Assembly: GCA_001600415.1 (NCBI GenBank)
Contig: BCJX01000006.1
Coordinates: 893,971 to 957,970 of the forward strand
DNA from: Pascua guehoae
Lineage: Eukaryota; Basidiomycota; Tremellomycetes; Trichosporonales; Trichosporonaceae
Reading direction: 5' to 3'
Length of the DNA: 64,000 bases
Positions 1 to 8,747 of this stretch are shown one piece after another. The stretch's first letter is position 1, and each line of letters starts with the position of its first letter. The notes beneath the pieces were generated by a model. The model was not told where the DNA came from. It searched no databases and saw only the letters and a program-made list of their open reading frames with translations. Both the position numbers and the translations under genes were made by a program.

Positions 1-630
1 CTTGCGCAATTTACGTCGTCCCCCCTTTCCTCCCAGAGCAGCTGCAAGTATGTCGTCGTCGGTGTTTGCATCCCGGTGGCGCTTGGTCAACAACTGGTCG
101 CGGACGGGGGCGTTGGTGTCACGCTCCGCAATGACCATGTCGGGAACCATGAGCCGACCCAGACGATCGACCGCGCCTTCCGCGATTGATGCCTGGATTG
201 CAGCAAGGTGCGACTCGACCTTGGCGGAATTGCTGTCCGCGAGCACTTTGAGAAAACGCTGGGCAAGCGCCATGTTGCCAATGAACGTGGGTACCTTAGT
301 CGCGACCTCCTTCGCCGTCAGAGCTCGTGCCTCGCGCGATGCATAAAGCGATGGGTAGTCTTGGATCAGGTCGGCAAGACCGGCGTGTAAGGCGAGAATG
401 TCCGCGGACTGTCTCGCTCTCTTGGCGGTGACTGCGAACCAGTTACACATGCCCGTCTCGCTGGCCGCCGCAGCTTTGGTGGTGCGGAGATTGAGGCCAA
501 ATCGAACCTGGTTGCCCCGCGAGACCGCACTCAAGACGCCGTGTGCGATGGCGGCCGGTACATTGTTTGCTCGGCGGGATAGCCCGTAGGCCACAGAGCG
601 CGGCGGCTCGTCGCCGGGAAGGTGGACCAT
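1..630 (-). CDS. Unrecognised protein, 3' end beyond left edge
   Basis: The minus strand is open from an ATG at 630 to the window edge, giving about 210 codons without a stop; an in-frame TAA lies just upstream near 673. The product is mixed and protein-like: it begins MVHLPGDEPP, has an alanine- and leucine-rich helical centre, then a Lys/Arg-rich stretch (GGKGGRRKLRK) at the edge. No family or catalytic motif is recognised. The start lies 10 nt from a dispersed repeat beginning at 640, so the repeat may supply the promoter or may have truncated the gene. It could equally be a fragment of a transposon-borne ORF. Confidence 0.45.
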   Translation of the reverse strand, partial: MVHLPGDEPPRSVAYGLSRRANNVPAAIAHGVLSAVSRGNQVRFGLNLRTTKAAAASETGMCNWFAVTAKRARQSADILALHAGLADLIQDYPSLYASREARALTAKEVATKVPTFIGNMALAQRFLKVLADSNSAKVESHLAAIQASIAEGAVDRLGRLMVPDMVIAERDTNAPVRDQLLTKRHRDANTDDDILAAALGGKGGRRKLRK

Positions 631-639
631 GACCCCGTT

Positions 640-704
640 GTTGGAATAACCGCTGTACAAAAAGGGAATCGATTAGCCAAGTGTTACCCACTCAACACGC
701 AGGC
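640..704 (+). repeat. Dispersed repeat copy A (empty-site copy)
   Basis: A roughly 50-65 bp segment starting GTTGGAATAACCGCTG is repeated in the same orientation at 828-872 and continues at 1138-1159. Copy A is uninterrupted across AAGTGTT (679-685). Copy B is split at exactly that heptamer by the inverted-repeat element at 873-1130. The first 40 bases also resemble the terminal repeats of that element, so copies A and B may be ends of a related older element. Confidence 0.7.
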
Positions 705-872
705 TAAGTAAGTAGTTTGAGCTGGCCCTCTATTTCCAACTCCCCCCGTAGGGCGGACTCTCTCGGCGGAGTCTCCCAACGAACTCGAACGCCGGCTCAT
801 GGGCCCAGATATTTTGACTCTTAATCTGTTGGAATAACCGCTGTACAAAAGGGAGTCGATTAGCCAAGTGTT

Positions 873-1130
873 GTTGGGATTTTACCGTATAGCAAAAGGG
901 CTATCGATAACCCTTTTGCCGCGTCGAACCATCGCGCATCGGCGTTCGACCCTGCCCATGGCAGGGGAGCGACAACAGGTCCTTTGGGAACCTACACCAG
1001 GCATCAGGGGAGCTCTAAAACGGGAGAGTTCACTGTTGAGACCGACCCTAGTCGTAAGGGGAGTGTTGGAATACAACTCCGGCCGCTCAACAGCATCGAT
1101 AACCCTTTTGCTATACGGTAAAATCCCAAC
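873..1130. mobile_element. 258-bp MITE-like inverted-repeat element
   Basis: Left terminus 873-908 and right terminus 1095-1130 are inverted repeats matching at 35 of 36 positions (outer bases GTTGGGATTTTACCG). The element is flanked by a 7-bp direct duplication AAGTGTT at 866-872 and 1131-1137. A related unoccupied site exists at 661-704. There is no coding capacity inside, so this fits a non-autonomous DNA element moved by a transposase encoded elsewhere. The superfamily cannot be assigned from the termini alone. Confidence 0.8.
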
Positions 1131-1225
1131 AAGTGTTACCCCTTCCAACACCCGTAGGAGACTAAGCGGCAGCCCCCGGGGCCAACAGCAGCATGTCGGC
1201 CAACGTAGGCCAATTTTTTGGGCCA

Positions 1226-2125
1226 TCACAGACAATCGAGCGAGTTTGCGTGCCTGCACGCGAGCCTGGCACGCGGATCTCGGTGGACGCCGAAGGCAAC
1301 AGTGTCGCCAGGCTCGTCCTGTCCGCACCATTCAGCCCGCACCTGCGTCTCGTCCGCGACGGTGGGGTGCACCCGCAGGCGGACCTCGGCGAGGGCTTGT
1401 GAACTGTTAACAATGCACTCAAAAAACGACGAATGGGTGCCGTCACCAGCTTGCACGAGGTTCTTCCATGCGAAACGCCCGTGGTGATGGACGGCGCGGG
1501 TGGTGAGTGGCTCGAGGGCCCCATTGCTGAGCTCGGTGGCTCGTGCGCCGCGCGATAGGTCGGGGCGATACTTGGTCTCTTCACGAAGGCCGACAGCGGC
1601 GTGGAAGTCGGGCTGGCCGCGGAAGTTGGTCTTGGCAGCGGTTATCACCCTGTTGATGTCGATGGTGGTACAGTACCGCCAGGTAGGCCTGATATGGGCC
1701 TCCCCCATGACGATCTCGGTCGGGAGGCGCATTGATTGGCAAACGAAGGCTATGGGGGAGTATCCAGCGAGGCCGAATCCGCACGGCGATACGAGCACCA
1801 TGCTGGTGTCTTGAACAGCGTGGAAGAGCGGCACGAGCCCGAGCTTGTGAAGAATCGCGGTTGTGGCGATCTTCTCGAGCGAGTTGAAGATCAGGTACTC
1901 ACGATGGGACCGTGCCAGGTCGAAGATGTGGCCGAGGATGCCGTTGGCGGATATGATATCCGCCGCTGTCGTTTGGACCAGGTCCAGAGTTGGACCTGTC
2001 CCGCTGCGCATTGAGTGCGTGCCGCTCTGCTTGCAGGCAGCAATCAGGGCTGCGACCGACGCGGCGAGTTGGCACTGCTGCCCATCACGCAGCCTAAGGA
2101 GGTGCGTATTGCCGTTGGCGGCGTC
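1226..2125 (-). CDS. Unknown-family protein, array copy 1 (5' end uncertain)
   Basis: The frame is open from 2125 to a stop at 1226 (about 300 codons), bounded upstream by an in-frame TGA at 2126-2128. The first clear ATG is at 2011, but homology with copy 3 continues upstream (LLRLRD...CQLA...VAAL), so the true start is missing or lies in an unseen exon. Shared blocks with copies 2 and 3 include GPT.xLVxT, HIFDLA, EFFIF/EYLIF-SL-K, ILHKLG.VPLF and PTWRYC. No known domain is recognised. It is the most intact member of a head-to-tail minus-strand array and may be a 5'-truncated pseudogene. Confidence 0.5.
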   Translation of the reverse strand, partial: DAANGNTHLLRLRDGQQCQLAASVAALIAACKQSGTHSMRSGTGPTLDLVQTTAADIISANGILGHIFDLARSHREYLIFNSLEKIATTAILHKLGLVPLFHAVQDTSMVLVSPCGFGLAGYSPIAFVCQSMRLPTEIVMGEAHIRPTWRYCTTIDINRVITAAKTNFRGQPDFHAAVGLREETKYRPDLSRGARATELSNGALEPLTTRAVHHHGRFAWKNLVQAGDGTHSSFFECIVNSSQALAEVRLRVHPTVADETQVRAEWCGQDEPGDTVAFGVHRDPRARLACRHANSLDCL

Positions 2126-2542
2126 TCAGAGGTTGATGTCGCAAAGGAAGGTATCTAGCTCCGACTGCGACACACGAGGATGGATGATGGGTGTGTTCGC
2201 GCGACGGCTCTGGGATAGCCGTGCCGGGCAGGACCGGGGTACGGCTATCCCAGATAGAGTAGTGATGGATGGCGGTGGGTCCTCGATGGTGACGTTTTAT
2301 CGCCGGCACAGATCACCTCCGGGGAGGGCGACAGCCGGGGCGATTGCTCTTCCTTCGACTTTATCCGTGAGCCCGAAAATGGTGGTAGTAGTTTCACGTA
2401 GGTAACTCTGCAATTTCATGGTGATTTGCGTCTGCGAGTGCCGTCAAGAAACGCCGTGCCTCCTTCTTGTTCCCGTCCAGGCTGGTACTGTGTTCGACGA
2501 GTCCTTGAGTGGTGTTCCGACGGGTCTCGCTCATTGCAGAAA

Positions 2543-3190
2543 TCACAGGGCGGGCGGCAGAGGGCGCCCGAAATGACACACTGCTCGAGTGATAAGTGGC
2601 CGGGGGTGTTTGTCGACGACCGCTTGTACCTGCGGTGTTGTCTCAACGTCGCCTGGGAGTCGCTCATCCGAGTCCAACGCCTGGCGTATGCTGTCGGCTA
2701 GATTCGGCTCCTTCAAAGGTACGCCATGTGCCACCATGTCCAAGTTGGCCTTCACGACCTAGTGCAACCGAGGCTGCTCGGGGTAATCCGCCTCAACATG
2801 GCTCACCGCTTTGGCGATGTCAGCCGTGGAGTACCATCAATAGTCGTCAATCTTTGACTCCCCGAGGGAGATATCGCGGGAGAGGGAAATGGAGTGGCAA
2901 AGGACGAGGGGGGTGAAAATACTATGAGCCACCGAAGGGGCATTCGAGGATAAGAGCGTGTCCACTGCCTTGGGATGCTGGAAACAAAGGCATTGTGACC
3001 AGTTTGACCTCACTTGCACCCTGGGACGGCAGACGTCGAGGGCAGCCATGGCCATTGCTGGGCTCGCGGACTGGCCACGACCGGATATTCCGTGTGACAC
3101 TGCGCGAGGGGGGGTGCCGGGTTCTCCGTGAACGACGACTCCAAAGGAGATTAAGGTCTCCGCCCCCCGGGAGCACCAGCAACATGTCTG
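2543..3190 (-). pseudogene. Unknown-family protein, array copy 2 (broken)
   Basis: Homology to copies 1 and 3 is spread over several minus-strand frames. MPLFPASQGSGHALI...PFGGS (around 2950-3000) matches the VPLF..PQNTGHAPI...SFGSS block of copy 3. A later stretch reading ADIAKAVSHVEADYPEQP matches ADISNAIKNVERDYPMQP. Stops and frame changes separate the blocks, including TGA/TAG codons near 2750 and 2840, so no continuous protein is possible without several corrections. The limits are set by recognisable homology. Confidence 0.6.
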
Positions 3191-3349
3191 CCAGCGTGCC
3201 CCAGTTCTTCGGGCAAAGCCGACAGACGATACCGTTAAATGCGGTCCTGCATGAATAGAGTAATGATGCTTCAGCTGTCTCATACAGTATCTCAGTGAAA
3301 TTGAATTAGCCGTGAAGATGCGGTTTAGAAGTGGGTAGACGGGAAGACC

Positions 3350-4315
3350 CTATGCAGCTTCACTACACGTTAGAAAAACGGTATGCGAGTTCGATGCGAC
3401 GCCGTGCGTGGGAACCAAACGGAACAGGCTCGTCGGTGCCTCCTTGCGGATTGACTCGGCCTTGTTTTCTTCGTTGAGGGCAATGCCATCCGTGGCCATG
3501 CCGACGATGTCCTCAACGCTCCGGTGGAACGCGGGCTGCATGGGGTAGTCTCGCTCAACGTTCTTGATGGCGTTTGAGATGTCGGCGGGCGAGCAGTAGC
3601 GCCAAGTCGGACTGAGCTTGGCCTGGCCGAGATCTCGGCCGGGATCTCGATGGATTGGCAAGTGAAGATCGCGGTGAAAAACTCAGAGCTTCCAAATGAC
3701 GATTCCATGATGGGCGCATGGCCGGTGTTCTGCGGCGAGAGGAACAAAGGGACCGTCCCCAACTTGTGGAGGAAGGGGACTTGCTGGACCTTGGCAAGCG
3801 AGTCGAAAAATGAAAAACTCGCGCTGGTTTGCGGCGAGGTCGAAGATGTGCGCCAGGAGCTTATTGGCTGGAATGACGAGAGTACGGACAGTGTGTACGA
3901 GGTGGATCGTGGGCCCGTACCCCGCGTCAACGGTGTAAGTACCAGTGGCGCGCATGGCACTGAGTAGTGCAGCGACAGCACCGGCAAGTTGGCACCGGTT
4001 CAGGTCGCGTAGTCGCAAAAGGTCTTTGTGGTCCATGGCCTGGACACGCCTCTTGATGTCGGCTTGAAATCGCCGCAGGCCTTCCGCTGTTGCGTGGACG
4101 CGCTGACGCGATACAGTCGATACGCGGCGATCAAAGAGTTGAGCGAAAGGCGATCTTTTCGCGGCCGCTTGGAACAGACTGTTGATTGCGGCTGATGATG
4201 GAGGTGGGGACGATTGGTCGCCGTCATCGCACCACTGAGAGTCGACAAAGTGGGCAACTGCCAGGTGGGGTTCAACGTCACGCATTGAGTCTCCCCACGC
4301 CGAGGAAGGCGGCAC
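3350..4315 (-). pseudogene. Unknown-family protein, array copy 3 (two frameshifts)
   Basis: Three overlapping minus-strand frames together cover the longest version of the family. The N-terminal part (from an ATG at 4315) leads through LLRLRDLNRCQLA and GPTIHLVHT to LAANQREFFIF. The middle (DSLAKVQQVPFLHKLG...IEIPAEI) and C-terminal part (SPTWRYCSPADISNAI to a stop near 3350) lie in other frames. The first shift falls in a run of five T's. The second coincides with about 4 nt missing relative to copy 1. The homopolymer shift could be a sequencing error; the second looks like real decay. Confidence 0.65.
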
Positions 4316-4427
4316 TGCGGTGTCAGCAGAAGTCTTATCGGGAGTGACGGAGGACTACGCACTAGAGGACATGGCGCGAGATGGATGGAACGAGGGGCTG
4401 GGATGTTTGATGGGACGAGGTGGATCG

Positions 4428-4560
4428 TACCAAACGGAACAGGCTCGTAGCAACCGGCCCTCCCGAAACACCATGCCGACGGAGTTTCCTGCTCGTCGTC
4501 GAGAGTTGAATGGGCGCGTAGGGCAACCTCGCCCACAGCTGCCTCTCCTTTGACAATCAT
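4428..4560 (-). pseudogene. C-terminal fragment of a fourth family copy
   Basis: A stretch reading IVKGEAAVGEVALRAHSTLDD resembles IVNSSQALAEVRLRVHPTVAD in copy 1. The plus-strand string ACCAAACGGAACAGGCTCGT occurs here and again inside copy 3 (about 3415-3434). Upstream, the homology stops at a run of 27 A's (4563-4589). Only the C-terminal end of a copy seems to remain. Confidence 0.45.
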
Positions 4561-4562
4561 CC

Positions 4563-4589
4563 AAAAAAAAAAAAAAAAAAAAAAAAAAA
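4563..4589 (+). repeat. Poly(A) run, 27 nt
   Basis: An uninterrupted A27 tract on the plus strand lies between the copy-4 fragment and the next decayed gene. Such tracts can mark the 3' end of a retroposed sequence or a slippage-prone simple repeat. No target-site duplication or reverse transcriptase was seen nearby, so its origin is left open. Confidence 0.9.
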
Positions 4590-4666
4590 CACCAAATGTG
4601 TGGTCTGCATGCGCTCGATCAGACTCTGCCATGCCCAGCGCCCACATCGAGTTTGTCTGCTTTGCC

Positions 4667-5972
4667 TTATTCCTTGCAGCGACGCGCAAGGTCGATCATG
4701 CGCTGCTGCTCTTCACGCGTGGCCGCGCCGCGGAAGATCTCGAGCCACTTCGTTGCTGGGGCGCCCAGCGAGGTGGAGGAGTGCAATGTTAGAGATAGGA
4801 TCGAAGACGCGGAAATGTTCGACGCGAGTATTCTCCCCAATAGAATCGAGCGGTGCGGGGAGCGGTGAGATGCGTGCCTGCAGTAGTCAGTTGGTGCCAG
4901 TCTCACACAGACCAAACCACTTACGAGGTTGTTACGGTAGCGCGACTGGAGGTATTCAACGGTGGTCTTGGCCAACATGTCGCTTTTCCAAGTCACAGCT
5001 TCAGAGCGTCGTTTGCGCACGTGATCGGTGATGAGGATTTCATCGCTTCAACGCACATCGCCCAAAGCAATGTTGCGTCTTTTGTCTGGAGTGCGACGCC
5101 AAAGCTCTCCCAGGCAATTGAAGTGGCTTGCAATTGGGAGAATAACGGGGTTGATACGCTGCCCAGAATGCCGAGCAGGCGTTGGCGAACACCTCCAAAT
5201 AGTGGTCAGACTCTCGCCTGATGAGTTCATTCGGCATGGTGGGGTCGGCATTGTAGCCCGACCAACTGCGCAGGCCCCAACTCGACTTCTCGCTGGGCAC
5301 AGGCAGGTCAAGCTGGGTCATTTTGTCGTCGAAGTGGGTAAATGCGTCATTTTTAGAGTGCGTGTTGAGGAAGGTAAAGTTGGGGCTGAGGATGACGATG
5401 AAAGTTGATGAAATCCTTCAGATTCTTAAGAGTGGAAGGGGAGGCACAGAGGTTGCCCGTACAGGAAGTCCAAAAGGACAAATCAGTAGAACCAGGCCTG
5501 AGCCTCAGCAGATCGTAGCAACAAGGCTACTCTACTGCGTACAGCACCCCATCCTATTCAAGTTGTCTGCAAAGGATTCACCCCCGCCCGCCCATATTTC
5601 ATTATATTCGTGGACGAGGTTGCCTGTACCAAAGTTCAGCCGGTCTTCTTCATCGTGCACTAGCTCCCTAAGCTCACCAATGTCAGTAGTGCCTGGTCCC
5701 ATCGTACGCGCCTTGAACTTGATAAATGCGGGTCGTCCTTGCTCCGTGCAGGCCTTGATCCAGTCGTTTAGAATCTTGACAGTTGACCTGGAGGCATGGA
5801 GCTTGCCTGTACGAAAGTTGAGGTCGTCTTCAAGCTCATCATCGTGCACGAGCTCCCCAAGCTCACCAGTGTCGTTAAGCACCTCGCGAACTGAGCCCCG
5901 AGGTGAGTCGTTATTGAAAAACTGCCACAATAGGTAACACGGGTTGACGACCTTCGTCTTGGCTGGCAGCAT
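4667..5972 (-). pseudogene. Unrecognised gene with internal repeats, probably decayed
   Basis: An ATG at 5972 opens a 146-codon segment (MLPAKTKVVNPCYLLWQF...) containing two related blocks: GELGELVHDDELEDDLNF and GELRELVHDEEDRLNF. A third DNA-level copy follows near 5365-5470, spaced about 170-185 bp. Further downstream are protein-like blocks (WGLRSWSGYNADPTMPNEL, ASHFNCLGELWRRTPDKRR, TVEYLQSRYRNNL, TKWLEIFRGAATREEQ) ending at a stop at 4667. They lie in different frames and are split by an in-frame TGA after GDVR and a likely 46-nt intron starting GTAAGT. The pieces may be one multi-exon gene with errors or a pseudogene. Function unknown. Confidence 0.45.
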
Positions 5973-6681
5973 TGTGCGACGACCCGGTGGTAAGGGGGGG
6001 ATGAGTTCGGGGCGGGCAGAGAGTAGACGGAGAGTAGAGGAGCTTGAAGGAGGTAGGGGCAGTTGAAGAGAATGAGAAGTGTTACCAACTGGCAGGAAGT
6101 GGAATGATGAGATGAGTCAAAAAGCAGTGCGTTGGGAGCCAACCAGGGGCAGTCATGGTGCAAGAGGCGATGTTGAGTCAGCTCGACTGGGAATCTGGAG
6201 CCCGCTTGAGAGGGCGCAATTAATCTGTTCGTACTCGTTGGCTGTGCCCTGATAATTTTGTTCTGCAAAAGAAGAGACGAAGATGTTGCTCTCGCTTGTT
6301 TAAAACACGACACTGTACGTAAAGGCGTAGCTTGCCATAAGGAAATGAGCTGTTAAACTATGCTCTTCATACTGCTGATCTCGACGTGGCTTTTGCCACG
6401 CACTGGATCGGAGTCAGTGTACAATCTACTGCAACCCTTGAAATAATAACCGCTTGCTTCGCTCATGTGCTAGGAACACACTTTAGACAGCTCTCGATTT
6501 TAGTCTTGAAACACAACCTCAGAGTCAGCTCGTAAAGATACAGTACCACCGCACCTTGCAACGTTACCAACTTCTTACCTCTTTGATCTCCCACCAACCC
6601 GGCTCACACTGCTCTGAACCTTCTGATCAGCACTGGGTTATTAAATTCAGCATACCACATCACTTTCCCACTTCCTCTTGC
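5973..6681. other. Intergenic, nothing recognised
   Basis: Between two minus-strand decayed genes. The sequence is less GC-rich than the flanks. The open frame at 5768-6313 is an extension over the N-terminal part of the neighbouring gene in another frame. No RNA gene or repeat stands out. Confidence 0.5.
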
Positions 6682-8747
6682 TTACTCTTCTGTTAGCTCG
6701 TGGGACAGCCTGACATGCTCCAGCATCCTCTTGTGTGCCTTTCGCAGGGGGGTGCACTCGACGAACGAGATCCCATATCCTTGCTTCATCAACTTCTCCA
6801 GGCTCCGCAGCTCGTCATCTAAGGTCTGGCGGTAGCATGGACGCCTGGGTGCCGATTGTTGAAGAAGTGGGCGGAATCCGCCATTGACGAGCTTCGTTGG
6901 GAGGTGAATGAATTCCGAGGAGCTTGCGCATGACGAACCACACGAGCCTCTGATCTGTAAGTGCTTTGATCTGTAAGTGCTTTGATCTGTAAGTGCTTTG
7001 ATCTGTAAGTGCTTTGATCTGTAAGTGCTTTGATCTGTAAGTGCTTTGATCTGTATCTGTAGGTGCTTTGATCTGTAAGTGCTTGATGTCACGTCTCACG
7101 TACCTTGAGTTTTTGTCGTAGTGCTTCCCCTTGGATCATACCAACACAGCGCGTCGTGATGCCTCAGGATTGAATGGCCAGGCCCCGGCAGGCAGGGGTT
7201 CCGAGGGGCGGACCAGGCCATAATACGCGAGTTTCCAGAGCGAGCCTTCTTCAAGAAGCTTGGAAGGAGCCTTGGGAGTATGACAATAGATCACGAACGA
7301 AGGTGGTTGAAGCAGTAGGTGATCAATGGAGAGAAGCTTGACGCTGTGGATATATCCTTCGACGGTGTCCAGAACCAAGTAGTCGTCGGTCGTGTACAGT
7401 GTGCGGTCCAGGATGCTATCGCCGGGGTTGTTGCCCTTGTCATCATTGACTGGTGGTTTGGGTAGTTGACCGCACCGCGCGAGGAAACCGAAGTCTTCGC
7501 GACTTTTGGACTCCTTCTCACTGGCAGGTGCCAACGTCTTCGGATACGGGTGGGAGAAGTGTGTGATAGGGTATTCGACGCGATCGTAGACTTCGCGCAA
7601 AGCTTCGGGCAGTGAACGGGAGAACAAGCCGTAGTTGTTCCAAGGATGCCAGTCAGCATTATGCACACCGGCGAGATCTTCGAGCAACAACGATCCGCGA
7701 ATTCCCATGAACGTCATCAGGGTGCTTGCGTTCTTCTCGGCGCGCAGTCGCGGCACGAGGAGGTATGGTTCGTCGTTCCGGAAGCGCGTGTCGGCAGTGA
7801 AAAAGTACCGATGGTGCCGGACCTTCCGAATCGCCGGGGCTAGGTTTCCGATCTCCCTCGCAGACAATGTCTGGAGCTGCTCTGTAGCTGCCAACATTGC
7901 TCCATGTCGATGAGGATCTTGATCGCCACCCGCATCCGTTCCCACAGCGACGGATGTGGGTTAAACTTCTGTGCTTGGGATCGCGGTTGTCGTATTCAAA
8001 GTCGTCATGCTTGAATACCTGGAAGACGAGCTGTTGAGGCTGAAGGTTGTGACCGACGGCAGATAACGAAGCGTTTACGACCTCGACCTGCTGCAGATGT
8101 CCGCGATTTTGGGTAGAACCTCACATCATCGAGACAGACACCAACGGAGACGAGGTAGGCGTCGACGAGGCAAGGAAGGGCAGGCTGACAGAGGCATAAA
8201 GTGATGTTGTGAGGGAATAGGTCGGCCGTGTTGAATAGGCAGAGAACGCATGCGAGCATTATCCAGCCCTCCCAATTGGCGACGTTGATAATCTTAACAC
8301 GGGAGAGTACGTTGCGGAGTTGGAGGAACGTCTCGCGCGTGTCAGCGGGCATTCGGCAGCAGCTGTGGAGCTCGAGAAGTCGATTTTCCCGTCGTTGTCA
8401 ACCACCGGTTGCCACTGAAGCGGCGGTCCGCTCCCTGTGGCCACAGGCAGCATGATTTCGCTCTGTAACGGCATTAGCGCGACGGGGATCCAGTCACGTA
8501 TGTTTCTGCAATGTCTCTGCAGTCGCCTGCTTATAATGTCTCTGGAGGAAGGTAGGATTGTCACTTCTTCGGGGACGCAGTTGGGTGAATGAACTGAAAC
8601 GCGTAGACTTGGGGGTGAGACCTGAGGTCGTGGGGTAAGACACCACTGATCGTCGCCGGGGACAGGATGGGTTATGAGTGGCCACTTCAGGACCAATGTG
8701 TCGAGGCTGGCGTGAGGTGAGCTGGGAGCGTGCTGCTTGGCCTCCAA
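6682..8747 (-). pseudogene. Unrecognised ~600-residue gene with frameshifts
   Basis: Protein-like sequence runs on the minus strand from an ATG at 8747 (MEAKQHAPSSPHASLDTLVL) to a stop at 6682 (...HVRLSHELTEE). A plausible intron (GTGAGG...CTGCAG) joins GVCLDD to QVEVVNASLSAVG. Elsewhere the reading frame changes without splice signals: near 8380 (after DNDGKID), near 7900 (after KILIDMEQ) and near 7136. The best segment (7136-7945) has 269 codons and is rich in aromatic and charged residues (HHRYFFTADTRFRNDEPYLL). The last exon lies beyond the minisatellite at 6951-7084. No domain is recognised. It is a pseudogene, or a real gene in a poorly corrected region. Confidence 0.5.
6951..7084. repeat. 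16-bp minisatellite, about 8 units
   Basis: Eight tandem units of TGATCTGTAAGTGCTT, one expanded to 22 bp (7047-7068). On the minus strand, the coding strand of the surrounding gene, each unit reads AAGCACTTACAGATCA and carries CTTACAG, a good 3' splice site. A candidate donor GTACGTGAG lies just upstream (about 7098-7103). The unit length is not a multiple of three, so choosing different acceptors would change frame. Confidence 0.9.

Noticed and set aside
4000..4689. 229-codon minus-strand frame with a Phe run
   Set aside because: The Phe run is the poly-A/T tract at 4563-4589 read through; only a short part (4428-4560) shows family homology.
6951..7084. Possible CRISPR-like or coding repeat array
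   Set aside because: The units are directly tandem without spacers, so it is a minisatellite; the 16-residue peptide periodicity arises from three reading frames of a 16-bp unit.
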